From Streptomyces sp. BK239 (GTDB lineage: Bacteria; Actinomycetota; Actinomycetes; Streptomycetales; Streptomycetaceae): 64,000 nucleotides of DNA. The stretch lies in contig NZ_SHKS01000009.1 in assembly GCF_004217285.1 (NCBI RefSeq), positions 62,001 through 126,000 of the forward strand, written 5' to 3'. The notes beneath the pieces are model-generated. The model was given only the letters and a program-made list of their open reading frames with translations. It had not been told where the DNA came from and searched no databases. The translations under genes were made by a program, and so were the position numbers. Shown piece after piece: positions 7,882 to 16,660 of the stretch. How positions within the stretch are numbered: the stretch's first letter is position 1; each line of letters opens with the position of its first letter.

Positions 7882-9480
7882 TCATCCCGCTTCGCGGAAA
7901 GCGGCCGCCTCCTCCAGGTCGAGCCGGCGCAGCAGCGTGCGCAGCATCTCGTCGTCGATGTGGCGGCCGTCGCGGAGGCGGACAAACACCTCGCGCTCGG
8001 CGCTGATCATCTCGCGGGACAGCCGGCGGTAGGTGTCGTCGACGGTCTCGCCGGTGACCTCGTTGACCTGGCCGAGGCGCTCCCAGACGGCGTTGCGGCG
8101 GCGCTCCAGGACCATGCGCAGACGGTCGGCGAGGGGCGGGGGGAGGGCGTTGCGCTCGTCTTCGAGGAGGGCGTCCAGGCGTTCCTCGGCGACCCGGGAG
8201 GCCTGCGCCTGCGCGTTGGCCTCGGCGAGCGTGGCGGCCCGCGGGTCGACCGCGGGGAACTTCAGCAGCCGGATCAGCGGGGGAAGGGTCAGCCCCTGCA
8301 CGACCAGGGTGCCGATGACGGTGGTGAACGTCAGGAAGAGGATCAGGTTGCGGTGCGGGAAGGGCTCCGCGCCGTCGTCGATGGTGAGCGGGACGGAGAA
8401 GGCGATGGCGAGGGAGACCACGCCGCGCATGCCGGCCCAGGCGACGACGATCGGTCCCCGCCAGGTCGGGTTCTCCTCACGCGCGCGGATGCGCGCCGAC
8501 ACCAGCCGCGGCAGGAAGGTCGCCGGGTACACCCACAGGAAGCGGACCGCGACGACGACGATGAAGAGGGCGACGGCGTACCAGGCGGCGTCCAGGCCCT
8601 CGTACGCGCCGAGCCCCTTCAGGACGATCTGGAGCTGCAGGCCGATCAGGGCGAAGACCGCCGACTCCAGGATGAAGGCGACCATCTTCCACACCGCTTC
8701 CTCCTGGAGGCGGGTGGCGAAGTCGACCTCCCACGCGCGGTGACCGAGGTACAGGGCGACGACGACCACGGCGATGACGCCGGAGGCGTGGAACTGCTCG
8801 GCGGCGGCGTACGCGACGAACGGGATCAGCAGGGACAGCGTGTTCTGCAGCAGCGGCTCCTTCAGGTGCGTGCGCAGCCAGTGCAGCGGCGCCATCAGGA
8901 TGAGCCCTACGGCGGTGCCGCCGACCGACGCGACCAGGAACTCCTCGACGCCGCCGGCCCAGGACGCGCCCGTGCCGACGACGACCGCGAGGGCCACCTT
9001 GTAGGCGGTGATCGCGGTGGCGTCGTTCAGCAGGGACTCGCCCTGGAGGATGGTGGTGATCCGCGAGGGCAGTCCGACCCTGCGGGCCACCGCGGTCGCC
9101 GCGACCGCGTCCGGCGGGGCGACCACCGCGCCCAGCACCAGCGCGGCGGTCAGCGGCAGGCCGGGGACGAGCAGGTGGGCGGCGTAGCCGACGGCGACCG
9201 TGGCGAACAGGACGTATCCGACCGAGAGCAGCGCCACCGGCCGCAGCTGCGCGCGCAGGTCCAGGTAGGAGCTGTCGGTGGCGGAGGTGTACAGCAGCGG
9301 GGGCAGCAGCAGCGGCAGGACGATGTGCGGGTCGAGGGTGTAGTCGGGGACGCCCGGCACGTACGACGCGGCCAGGCCGACCGCCACCAGGAGCAGCGGG
9401 GCGGGCACCGGGGTGCGCCGGGCCGCCCCGGCGATCGCCGCACTGCCCGCCACCAGCAACAGCAGTGGCATCACGTCCAT
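7882..9480 (-). CDS. Na+/H+ antiporter (CPA1/NhaP type)
   Basis: A 532-residue integral membrane protein with about 12 hydrophobic segments in the first 400 residues and a charged cytoplasmic tail of about 130 residues. The ion-binding ND-type motif of the CPA1 family is seen in GESLLNDATAI, and LGAVVAPPDAVAA precedes it. It exchanges sodium (or potassium) for protons across the plasma membrane for pH and salt balance. ATG 9480 is preferred over an upstream in-frame start because it directly precedes the first membrane segment. The divergent neighbour, 59 bp away, encodes a UBP zinc finger protein that often accompanies such antiporters. Confidence 0.92.
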   Translation of the reverse strand: MDVMPLLLLVAGSAAIAGAARRTPVPAPLLLVAVGLAASYVPGVPDYTLDPHIVLPLLLPPLLYTSATDSSYLDLRAQLRPVALLSVGYVLFATVAVGYAAHLLVPGLPLTAALVLGAVVAPPDAVAATAVARRVGLPSRITTILQGESLLNDATAITAYKVALAVVVGTGASWAGGVEEFLVASVGGTAVGLILMAPLHWLRTHLKEPLLQNTLSLLIPFVAYAAAEQFHASGVIAVVVVALYLGHRAWEVDFATRLQEEAVWKMVAFILESAVFALIGLQLQIVLKGLGAYEGLDAAWYAVALFIVVVAVRFLWVYPATFLPRLVSARIRAREENPTWRGPIVVAWAGMRGVVSLAIAFSVPLTIDDGAEPFPHRNLILFLTFTTVIGTLVVQGLTLPPLIRLLKFPAVDPRAATLAEANAQAQASRVAEERLDALLEDERNALPPPLADRLRMVLERRRNAVWERLGQVNEVTGETVDDTYRRLSREMISAEREVFVRLRDGRHIDDEMLRTLLRRLDLEEAAAFREAG

Positions 9481-9539
9481 GTCGTCCCGCCCTCGATTTT
9501 CCGCGCGGTCGCCCGCGCGCGCGTCGTAACCTGGCAATC

Positions 9540-9800
9540 ATGAAACAGTGCACGCACGCCGACGCGCTGCCGCACCCCCCACCGGACCCGCTCGGCGAGA
9601 CCTGTCCGGAGTGCCTGCGCAACGGCACCCACCCGGTGCAGTTGCGGCTGTGCCTGACGTGCGGGCACGTCGGTTGCTGCGACTCCTCGCCGGGCCGCCA
9701 CGCGACGGAGCACCACAAGGAGTCGGGCCACCCGATCATGCGGACGTTCGAACCGGGTGAGAACTGGCGCTGGTGCTTCGTCGACCACGTCCTCGTGTGA
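9540..9800 (+). CDS. UBP-type zinc finger protein
   Basis: An 86-residue protein that is almost entirely one ZnF-UBP domain. The ligands are spread in the usual order: C4/H6, CPEC (22-25), CLTCGHVGCC (38-47), then H54, H58/H59 and H64. In eukaryotes this fold binds the ubiquitin tail; bacterial stand-alone copies have no established ligand. The adjacent divergent antiporter suggests a regulatory link with ion transport, which is inference. Confidence 0.85.
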   Translation: MKQCTHADALPHPPPDPLGETCPECLRNGTHPVQLRLCLTCGHVGCCDSSPGRHATEHHKESGHPIMRTFEPGENWRWCFVDHVLV

Positions 9801-9960
9801 GCGCCGCATGCTCGGCGAACCTCGCAGGTCGTGGCCCGAACCGCCCCCCGGCGGCCGGGCCGTCCAGCGGGTACGGTTCGAGCATCTGACGCATGGGTAC
9901 GTCAACCCGGCGCGCCCTGTTCCCATTTGGGCCGGACAGACCCCTAGACACGGAGCGTGT

Positions 9961-9977
9961 TCACAGGTTTACTGTGA
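9961..9977. promoter_or_regulatory. Palindromic operator candidate in the rshA-sigH promoter region
   Basis: The perfect inverted repeat TCACAG-N5-CTGTGA (9961-9977) lies 130 bp before rshA in the 307-bp region 9801-10107. In Streptomyces coelicolor sigH transcription is repressed by BldD and has a SigB-type autoregulated promoter. GTTT at 9967-9970 followed after 18 bases by GGGTTG resembles a SigB-type promoter with a slightly long spacer. Both assignments are tentative. Confidence 0.35.
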
Positions 9978-10107
9978 GTGACGCCATGGGGTTGGGGTCC
10001 CGGGACAGGAGACTTGAGAGCGCGATAGCGTCACCGCTGCACCACACACGCGTTACCCGGGGGGTGACCCTCGGCCCTGAAAAGCTTGTACCACCTTGGA
10101 GGTGAGG

Positions 10108-10521
10108 GTGTCCCAGATCGCAGGCGAGCCCGCGACCCAGGACTTCGTGGAAGTCCGGCTGCCGGCTGCGGGTGCCTACCTGTCGGTGCTGCGGACGGCC
10201 ACGGCCGGCCTCGCGGCCCGTTTGGACTTCACCCTGGACGAGATCGAGGACCTGCGCATCGCGGTGGACGAGGCGTGCGCGATCCTGCTCCAGCAGGCCG
10301 TGCCGGGTTCCGTCCTCAGCTGTGTCTTCCGCCTGGTCGACGACTCACTGGAGGTCACCGTCTCGGCCCCGACCACGGACGGCCACGCCCCCTCGCGTGA
10401 CACCTTCGCCTGGACCGTGCTGTCCGCCCTCGCGGGCAAGGTCTCCTCCGCCGTGGACGAGGACAAGACCGTTTCGATCAGCCTCTACAAACAACGCGGC
10501 GCGGGACCCGGGCCGGCGTGA
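10108..10521 (+). CDS. rshA: Anti-sigma factor of SigH (RsbW-like serine kinase fold)
   Basis: A 137-residue GHKL/HATPase_c protein of the RsbW group that binds and inactivates the following SigB-type sigma factor. The N-box is recognisable in EDLRIAVDEACAILL, and the fold runs over the whole length. GTG 10108 is chosen because a GGAGG lies five bases upstream; an in-frame TTG at 10096 would overlap that site. The stop overlaps the sigma gene start (GTGA), giving translational coupling. It corresponds by position and partner to RshA/UshX of Streptomyces coelicolor, an osmotic-stress switch. Confidence 0.88.
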   Translation: MSQIAGEPATQDFVEVRLPAAGAYLSVLRTATAGLAARLDFTLDEIEDLRIAVDEACAILLQQAVPGSVLSCVFRLVDDSLEVTVSAPTTDGHAPSRDTFAWTVLSALAGKVSSAVDEDKTVSISLYKQRGAGPGPA

Positions 10522-11633
10522 GGAACGGGGACGGGCCGGTGCGGGACGAAGAGCGCGGCACACGGGGGCTGCCTGCCGAGGGCGCCGGGGCGCCTCTCTC
10601 CTCGGACGCCTCCCGGCGCATGGGCGTCGACGGCATTCCCGAGCAGGCGCGGCCGCATCCGGAGGACGACCAGGCCTCCGTGGGGGCCGGCCTGGCGGGC
10701 GGCGCCGTGCAGGAGCCGTCTCGGGAGAGGCGGATCGGGGGTACCCCCGGCCGGGCTGAGACAAAGGCTCGACAGAGGGCGACGGGCGGGACGATGAGCG
10801 AGCACGAGCGAGACGACGAACAGGGCGTGCCAGGCGCGCGGCACGAGCCTCAGCGCCGCGAGCCCCACCAGCGCGAGCCGCAGGACCGCAGCGGCGCGCG
10901 GGCGCTCTTCGTCGAGCTGCGCGGACTGAAGGACGGCAGCCCCGAGTACGCGGAGCTGCGCAACCGGCTGGTCCGCATGCACCTGCCGCTCGTCGAGCAC
11001 CTCGCCCGCCGCTTCCGCAACCGCGGCGAGCCGCTGGACGACCTCACGCAGGTCGCCACCATCGGCCTGATCAAGTCGGTCGACCGCTTCGACCCGGACC
11101 GCGGTGTGGAGTTCTCCACGTACGCGACCCCGACGGTGGTCGGCGAGATCAAGCGGCACTTCCGCGACAAGGGCTGGGCGGTGCGGGTGCCGCGCCGGCT
11201 CCAGGAGCTGCGCCTCGCGCTGACGACGGCGACCGCCGAGCTGTCGCAGCTGCACGGCCGCTCCCCCACCGTCCACGAGCTGGCCGAGAAGCTGGCGATC
11301 TCGGAGGAGGAGGTGCTGGAGGGCCTGGAGTCCGCCAACGCCTACTCCACGCTGTCGCTGGACGTCCCCGACACCGACGACGAGTCCCCGGCGGTCGCCG
11401 ACACGCTCGGCGCGGAGGACGAGGCGCTGGAGGGCGTGGAGTACCGGGAGTCGCTGAAGCCGCTCCTGGAGGACCTCCCGCCCCGCGAGAAGCGGATCCT
11501 GCTGCTGCGCTTCTTCGGGAACATGACGCAGTCGCAGATCGCGCAGGAGGTCGGCATCTCGCAGATGCACGTCTCGCGCCTGCTGGCGCGCACACTGGCC
11601 CAGCTGCGGGAGAAGCTCCTCGTCGAGGAGTGA
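10518..11633 (+). CDS. sigH: Stress-response RNA polymerase sigma factor SigH (SigB/SigF family)
   Basis: A 371-residue sigma factor directing stress and developmental transcription. Regions 2-4 occupy about residues 120-370: region 2 has EHLARRFRNRGEPLDDLTQVATIGL, split here only for length, and region 4 ends in SQIAQEVGISQMHVSRLL. The first 110 residues are charged and low in complexity. Three in-frame starts are visible: GTG 10518, ATG 10620 and ATG 10794. Streptomyces coelicolor SigH is made as several isoforms, so all may be used. The GTGA overlap with rshA couples translation. The product is held by RshA until stress. Confidence 0.93.
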   Translation: MRNGDGPVRDEERGTRGLPAEGAGAPLSSDASRRMGVDGIPEQARPHPEDDQASVGAGLAGGAVQEPSRERRIGGTPGRAETKARQRATGGTMSEHERDDEQGVPGARHEPQRREPHQREPQDRSGARALFVELRGLKDGSPEYAELRNRLVRMHLPLVEHLARRFRNRGEPLDDLTQVATIGLIKSVDRFDPDRGVEFSTYATPTVVGEIKRHFRDKGWAVRVPRRLQELRLALTTATAELSQLHGRSPTVHELAEKLAISEEEVLEGLESANAYSTLSLDVPDTDDESPAVADTLGAEDEALEGVEYRESLKPLLEDLPPREKRILLLRFFGNMTQSQIAQEVGISQMHVSRLLARTLAQLREKLLVEE

Positions 11634-11638
11634 GGAGG

Positions 11639-12097
11639 CTACTTCTCCTCGTCGCCGCCACCGGCGTTCTTGCCGGGCCCCCGGATCCCGAGGGCCCGGG
11701 TCGTCTCGGGGTTGACGAGCAGGACGAGAGCGGAGACGGCGACGACGGCGAGGGCGATGCCCGCCGGGATCGCCATGCTCTCGGCCTGGAGCAGGTTGTA
11801 GGCGACGGGCAGCGCCAGGATCTGCGTGATCACGGCCGGGCCCCGGCTCCAGCCCCGGCGGCCCAGCAGCCCGCGGGCGGCCAGCAGCGGCAGCAGCGCG
11901 AGCACCGCCAGCGTCACCCCGCCGGTGACGGCCTGGCTCCGGTCGTCGGGATCGCCGGCCACCCCGAGGACGAGGATCCACACCCCGCCGACGAGCAGCG
12001 CCAATCCCTCCAGGGCGACGAGGCCGGCGACATACGTCAGACGACGCGGGCGCGGGCCTGCGGTTTCCGGCACGACGGGCTTCTGCTCACCACTCAC
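11639..12097 (-). CDS. Small integral membrane protein, unknown function
   Basis: A 152-residue protein with four hydrophobic helices (about residues 20-45, 57-80, 88-105 and 110-127), a Pro/Arg-rich cytoplasmic N-terminus and a polar tail. No enzymatic motif is seen. It stops five bases after the convergent sigH stop with no hairpin between, so the two transcripts probably overlap. Conserved location beside sigH is recalled for Streptomyces; the role is unknown. Confidence 0.75.
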   Translation of the reverse strand: MSGEQKPVVPETAGPRPRRLTYVAGLVALEGLALLVGGVWILVLGVAGDPDDRSQAVTGGVTLAVLALLPLLAARGLLGRRGWSRGPAVITQILALPVAYNLLQAESMAIPAGIALAVVAVSALVLLVNPETTRALGIRGPGKNAGGGDEEK

Positions 12098-12212
12098 CCC
12101 CGAAGCGTATCCGCGGCGGACCCGGGCCGGTGGTGAGGGTCACGGCGGGAACTCTCACCGAACCCTTGATCGGCCTGTGCCCCGGTACCACCCAGTAGGT
12201 ACGCTGCGGACC

Positions 12213-13181
12213 ATGCGTGCACTTCTCGTCGTCAATCCGGCTGCAACGACCACCAGTGCACGGACGCGTGACGTCCTCATCCACGCGCTCGCCAGCGAGA
12301 TGAAACTCGACGCCGTCACCACCGAGTACCGCGGGCACGCCCGGGATCTCGGACGGCAGGCGGCGCGCAGCGAGGACATAGACATGGTCGTCGCCCTGGG
12401 CGGCGACGGCACGATCAACGAAGTGGTCAACGGCCTGCTGCACGACGGGCCCGCCCCCGAGCGCCTGCCCGGCCTCGCCGTGGTCCCCGGTGGCTCCACC
12501 AACGTCTTCGCCCGCGCCCTCGGCCTGCCCAACGACCCGGTGGAGGCCACCGGCGTACTGCTGGACGCGCTGCGCGAGGGCAGGGAGCGCACGGTCGGCC
12601 TGGGCCTGACCTCCGGCACCCCGGGTACCGAGGACGAGGCGGTGCCGGCCCGCTGGTTCACCTTCAACGCCGGGCTCGGATTCGACGCCGGGGTCGTGGG
12701 CCGTGTGGAACAGCACCGCGAACGCGGCAAGAAATCCACACACGCTCTTTACGTGCGCCAGGCCATGCGCCAGCTTCTCGGTGAACCGCAGCGCCGGCAC
12801 GGCACGATCACTCTGGAACGGCCGGGCGCGGACCCGGTGACCGATTTGGTGCTGTCCATCGTGTGCAACACGGCTCCGTGGACCTATCTGGGCAATCGCC
12901 CGGTGTACGCGTCGCCTAAGGCTTCGTTCGACAGCGGGCTCGACGTATTCGGTCTCAGCCGTCTGTCCACCGCCGCGGTTGTCCGGTATGGCACCCAGTT
13001 GCTCACTTCGTCCCCCGAGCGGGGCCCCCATGGCAAGCACGCTGTCTCATTGCACGATCTGGACCGCTTCACCTTGCATTCGAAGGTCCCTCTGCCCCTC
13101 CAGATGGACGGTGACCACCTGGGGCTGCGAACCAGCGTGACGTTCACAGGCGTACGCCGTGCACTGCGTGTGATTGTGTGA
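12213..13181 (+). CDS. Diacylglycerol kinase family lipid kinase
   Basis: A 322-residue cytoplasmic or membrane-associated kinase that phosphorylates a lipid such as diacylglycerol. The N-terminal LLVVNPAA strand, the nucleotide-binding GGDGTINEVVNGL (63-75) and PGGSTNVFARALG (92-104) are the family hallmarks. The C-terminal half is the all-beta domain ending with LPLQMDGDHLG. The ATG at 12213 is the only start consistent with the family N-terminus. Spacing to wblE is 321 bp. Lipid substrate not deducible; a sphingosine-kinase-like role is possible. Confidence 0.88.
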   Translation: MRALLVVNPAATTTSARTRDVLIHALASEMKLDAVTTEYRGHARDLGRQAARSEDIDMVVALGGDGTINEVVNGLLHDGPAPERLPGLAVVPGGSTNVFARALGLPNDPVEATGVLLDALREGRERTVGLGLTSGTPGTEDEAVPARWFTFNAGLGFDAGVVGRVEQHRERGKKSTHALYVRQAMRQLLGEPQRRHGTITLERPGADPVTDLVLSIVCNTAPWTYLGNRPVYASPKASFDSGLDVFGLSRLSTAAVVRYGTQLLTSSPERGPHGKHAVSLHDLDRFTLHSKVPLPLQMDGDHLGLRTSVTFTGVRRALRVIV

Positions 13182-13444
13182 GCAGAACTGGCTAAAGTCC
13201 TTTCACTCGAACGTTTAGGCCAGGATCCACCCCATGGAAGTACGGCTGTGACCTAGTCGACACCGAGGAATCAAAAAAAACTTTCCGGAAGGGGTTGTAT
13301 CCGCCGCTGAGGTTTGCGAGTCTCTACGTGGCGATCGGGACAGCCCGCAACACCGGCATCCACTGATCACCGGAACCCCTCTACAAACACCAGGACCCAC
13401 GCCAGGGAAACCCGGCTGGTGGCCCTTCACTTGTTGAGGGATTC

Positions 13445-13458
13445 GTGAAAGCGTTCAC
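13445..13458. promoter_or_regulatory. Inverted repeat in the wblE leader
   Basis: GTGAA-AGCG-TTCAC (13445-13458), followed by a second TTCAC, lies about 45 bp before the wblE start. The 321-bp region 13182-13502 also has an unusually A-rich run at 13273-13280 followed by a TTCCGGAA core (13283-13290). It is the likely wblE promoter and operator region, but I cannot assign a sigma factor: GGAAT at 13267 and GTTG at 13294 are 22 bases apart, too far for SigR. Confidence 0.35.
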
Positions 13459-13502
13459 ATTCACAAGCAACCTGCACGTAATACCAAGGAGAGGTAGCAG
13501 CC

Positions 13503-13760
13503 ATGGACTGGCGTCACAACGCCGTTTGCCGCGAGGAAGACCCCGAGCTGTTCTTCCCCATCGGCAACACCGGTCCTGCGCTGCTGCAGATCGAGGAAGC
13601 CAAGGCCGTCTGCCGTCGCTGCCCCGTTATCGAGCAGTGTCTGCAGTGGGCGCTCGAGTCCGGTCAGGACTCCGGCGTCTGGGGTGGTCTCAGCGAGGAC
13701 GAGCGCCGTGCCATGAAGCGCCGCGCCGCCCGCAACCGGGCCCGTCAGGCCTCCGCCTGA
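13503..13760 (+). CDS. wblE: WhiB-like iron-sulfur transcription factor WblE
   Basis: An 85-residue Wbl protein that binds a [4Fe-4S] cluster and the primary sigma factor to control transcription. The four cluster cysteines are C9, C37, C40 and C46 (AVCREED and CRRCPVIEQC), followed by the G[VI]WGG turn (GVWGGLS) and a basic AMKRRAARNRAR tail that contacts DNA. The size and sequence match the WblE/WhiB1 group, whose Mycobacterium member is essential. The start is ATG 13503 after AAGGAGAGG. Monocistronic, with a long leader and a downstream terminator. Confidence 0.95.
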   Translation: MDWRHNAVCREEDPELFFPIGNTGPALLQIEEAKAVCRRCPVIEQCLQWALESGQDSGVWGGLSEDERRAMKRRAARNRARQASA

Positions 13761-13879
13761 CAACACCCGCCCCGCACAGCCTGAGCTTGGCGGCGCGTAC
13801 ACCGCGTACGCTTCTCCCGCCCCCGAGCCGCAGCGCGCAGTACCCCCGATGCGCAGCACAAGCTGGCAACGAGCATTCG

Positions 13880-13908
13880 AGCCCCGGACCCCTGAACGGT
13901 CCGGGGCT
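13880..13908. terminator. wblE terminator
   Basis: An 11-bp perfect stem (AGCCCCGGACC with its complement) and 7-base loop, followed by TCTTG. It lies between wblE and the convergent histidine kinase gene. Confidence 0.8.
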
Positions 13909-13991
13909 TCTTGCTGTGCACGGCCAGTGCGCTCAGGGCGCTCACATTCCGTCAGCAGCTCCCGCACAGGCGGGAGTTCACCCCGGGCAGC

Positions 13992-15458
13992 TCACTTCTG
14001 CGCCCGCACCGGGATGTCCAGGATCACCCGCGTGCCGCGCTCCGGCGCCGGGACCATGTCGAAGGCGCCGCCCAACTCCCCCTCCACCAGCGTCCGCACG
14101 ATCTGCAGGCCGAGGTTGCCCGAGGTGTGCGGGTCGAACCCGGCGGGCAGGCCCACGCCGTCGTCCTGGACGGTGACCAGGAGGCGGGCCTCCTTGGTGG
14201 TGCCGCCGCGCACCGCGGCGACCTCGACCGTGCCGGTCTCGCCCTCGCGGAAGCCGTGCTCCAGGGCGTTCTGGAGGATCTCGGTGAGCACCATGGACAG
14301 GGGGGTGGCGACCTCCGCGTCCAGGATGCCGAAGCGCCCGGTGCGCCGGCCGACGACCTTGCCCGGGGAGATCTCCGCGACCATCGCGAGGACGCGGTCG
14401 GCGATCTCGTCGAACTCCACGCGCTCGTCCAGGTTCTGGGACAGCGTCTCGTGGACGATGGCGATCGAGCCGACGCGGCGGACCGCTTCCTCCAGGGCCT
14501 CCCTTCCCCGCTCCGACTCGATGCGCCGGGCCTGGAGCCGCAACAGGGCCGCGACCGTCTGGAGGTTGTTCTTCACCCGGTGGTGGATCTCCCGGATGGT
14601 CGCGTCCTTGGTGATCAACTCGCGTTCGCGCCGGCGCAGTTCGGTGACGTCCCGGAGCAGGACCAGTGAACCGATGCGGGTGCCCTTGGGCTTGAGGGGG
14701 ATCGCGCGGAACTGGATGACGCCGTCATGGGCCTCGATCTCGAACTCGCGGGGCGCCCAGCCGCTGGCCACCTTGGCGAGCGCCTCGTCCACGGGGCCGT
14801 GGGTGGGGGCGAGTTCGGCGGTGGTCCGGCCGAGGTGCTGGCCGACCAGGTCGGAGGCGAGCCCCATCCGGTGGTAGGCGGAGAGCGCGTTCGGGGAGGC
14901 GTACTGGACGATGCCGTCGGCGTCCAGGCGGATCAGTCCGTCGCCGACGCGGGGCGCGGCGTCCATGTCCATCTGCTGGTCGGGGAAGGGGAACGCGCCG
15001 GCCGCGATCATCTGGGCGAGGTCGGAGGCGCTCTGGAGGTAGGTGAGCTCCAGCCGGCTCGGGGTGCGCACGGTGAGCAGGTTGGTGTTGCGGGCGATGA
15101 CGCCGAGGACGCGGCCGTCGCGCCGGACGGGGATCGACTCGACGCGGACGGGGACCTCCTCGCGCCACTCCGGGTCGCCCTCGCGCACGATCCGGCCCTC
15201 GTCGAGGGCGGCGTCCAGCAGGGGGCGGCGGCCCCGGGGGACGAGGTGGCCGACCATGTCGTCCTGGTAGGAGGTGGGGCCGGTGTTGGGGCGCATCTGG
15301 GCGACGGAGACGTAGCGGGTGCCGTCGCGGGTGGGGACCCACAGGACCAGGTCGGCGAAGGAGAGGTCGGAGAGCAGCTGCCACTCCGAGACCAGCAGGT
15401 GGAGCCACTCGAGGTCGGAGTCGTCGAGTGCGGTGTGCTGGCGTACGAGTTCGTTCAT
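13992..15458 (-). CDS. Soluble PAS/GAF sensor histidine kinase (HisKA_2, PdtaS-like)
   Basis: A 488-residue kinase with no membrane segment. The order is a GAF-like N-terminal region (about 1-140), a PAS domain (about 165-280), a HisKA_2 dimerisation helix with phospho-acceptor histidine in EIHHRVKNNLQTVAALL (about 300), and an HATPase_c domain ending near 485 with VQDDGVGLPAGFD. This architecture matches PdtaS, whose partner PdtaR is an ANTAR response regulator that binds RNA; no such partner is encoded nearby. ATG 15458 lacks a strong ribosome site; GTG 15467 is an alternative. It is divergent from nagB. Confidence 0.9.
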   Translation of the reverse strand: MNELVRQHTALDDSDLEWLHLLVSEWQLLSDLSFADLVLWVPTRDGTRYVSVAQMRPNTGPTSYQDDMVGHLVPRGRRPLLDAALDEGRIVREGDPEWREEVPVRVESIPVRRDGRVLGVIARNTNLLTVRTPSRLELTYLQSASDLAQMIAAGAFPFPDQQMDMDAAPRVGDGLIRLDADGIVQYASPNALSAYHRMGLASDLVGQHLGRTTAELAPTHGPVDEALAKVASGWAPREFEIEAHDGVIQFRAIPLKPKGTRIGSLVLLRDVTELRRRERELITKDATIREIHHRVKNNLQTVAALLRLQARRIESERGREALEEAVRRVGSIAIVHETLSQNLDERVEFDEIADRVLAMVAEISPGKVVGRRTGRFGILDAEVATPLSMVLTEILQNALEHGFREGETGTVEVAAVRGGTTKEARLLVTVQDDGVGLPAGFDPHTSGNLGLQIVRTLVEGELGGAFDMVPAPERGTRVILDIPVRAQK

Positions 15459-15804
15459 GGAGGGCACGTGTGCGAGCGTACCCGCGGTGGTGGAGGGCCC
15501 GGAAAACACCCGCGGGCCGCGGCGCCTGAGAGGGACCCTCAACCCTCCCGGCACCGCAGCCCGGAGCAATATCGGCCGCTGGGGTGTGCGGTCCCGGTCG
15601 GCCGAAGGTGAGGATCCGGGGCAGTCAGGGCAGAGAGCTCCGGTCCTCGGTCCGCCTTCCTGTGCGGGGAAGGCGGAAGCTGTGGCAATGGTGTGCCCAC
15701 CCCGCAGCCTAGCCTGTGCGGGTTCCCGAGCGGGCCGGATGGGCGGGGCAATTTCTCCGGACGCACACCTCGCGGCCGTGTCGCGCGGCCCACCCCTCTG
15801 ATAA

Positions 15805-15820
15805 ATTGGTCTAAACCACA
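15805..15820. promoter_or_regulatory. DasR operator (dre) upstream of nagB
   Basis: ATTGGTCTAAACCACA matches the DasR-responsive element around its TGGTCTA-N-ACCA core. It lies 42 bp before nagB, where repression by DasR and relief by glucosamine-6-phosphate is known in Streptomyces coelicolor. The rest of the 403-bp region 15459-15861 is GC-rich and shows no other feature. Confidence 0.88.
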
Positions 15821-15861
15821 TGCCACACCACGTCAGATCTCCCCAGAACGGCAGGCCCAGC

Positions 15862-16647
15862 GTGGAAGTAGTCATCGTTCCGGACGCCGCCTCGGGCGGC
15901 GAGCTCATCGCCGAGGCCATGGCGCGACTCCTGCGGCGCAAGCCCGACGCCCTGCTGGGCGTGGCCACCGGTTCCACCCCCCTCCCGGTCTACCAGGCGT
16001 TGACGGCGAAGGTGCGCGCGGGAGCCGTGGACGTCTCGCGGGCCCGGATCGCCCAGCTCGACGAGTACGTGGGGCTGCCCGCCGAGCACCCGGAGTCCTA
16101 CCGTTCGGTGGTGCGCCGGGAGGTGCTGGAACCGCTCGGCATCGAGATGGACGCGTTCCTCGGCCCCGACGGCACGGCCGAGGACGTGCCGGGGGCGTGC
16201 GAGGCCTACGACCGGGCGCTCGCCGAGGCCGGCGGGGTCGATCTGCAGTTGCTCGGGATCGGCACCGACGGGCACATCGGCTTCAACGAGCCGTGCTCCT
16301 CGCTGGCCTCGCGCACCCGGATCAAGACGCTGACCCAGCAGACCCGGATCGACAACGCGCGCTTCTTCGGCGGCGACGTCGAGCAGGTTCCGCACCATGT
16401 GATCACCCAGGGCATCGGGACGATCCTGGAGGCACGGCATCTGGTGCTGCTGGCCACGGGCGAGGGCAAGGCGGACGCGGTGGCGGCGACCGTCGAGGGC
16501 CCGCTCGCGGCGGTCTGCCCGGCCTCCGCGCTGCAACTCCACCCGCACGCCACGGTGGTCGCGGACGAGGCCGCGGCGTCGAAGCTGAAGCTGGCGGACT
16601 ACTTCCGCCACACCTACGCCGACAAGCCGTCCTGGCAGGGGATCTGA
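15862..16647 (+). CDS. nagB: Glucosamine-6-phosphate deaminase
   Basis: A 261-residue cytoplasmic enzyme that converts glucosamine-6-phosphate to fructose-6-phosphate and ammonia, the last step of aminosugar catabolism. Family motifs: GVATGSTPLPVY (phosphate binding), QLDEYVGL (general base Asp) and GIGTDGHIGFNEP (active-site Asp/His). The start is GTG 15862, which gives the family N-terminus VEVVIVPDA. The dre site upstream and the das genes nearby place it in the DasR regulon; its substrate is also the DasR effector, so NagB activity helps restore repression. Confidence 0.96.
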   Translation: MEVVIVPDAASGGELIAEAMARLLRRKPDALLGVATGSTPLPVYQALTAKVRAGAVDVSRARIAQLDEYVGLPAEHPESYRSVVRREVLEPLGIEMDAFLGPDGTAEDVPGACEAYDRALAEAGGVDLQLLGIGTDGHIGFNEPCSSLASRTRIKTLTQQTRIDNARFFGGDVEQVPHHVITQGIGTILEARHLVLLATGEGKADAVAATVEGPLAAVCPASALQLHPHATVVADEAAASKLKLADYFRHTYADKPSWQGI

Positions 16648-16660
16648 CCCTGCCGCCCGG

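Noticed and set aside
6814-9543. Open frame of about 900 codons on the plus strand across the PLP enzyme and antiporter
   Set aside because: Out of frame with the PLP gene and antisense to the antiporter; composition is Arg/Gly/Asp-biased.
13267-13297. SigR promoter for wblE (GGAAT ... GTTG)
   Set aside because: The spacer is 22 bases; SigR promoters need about 18-19.
16648-16660. Terminator between nagB and dasD
   Set aside because: Only 13 bases separate the stops and no hairpin is formed there.
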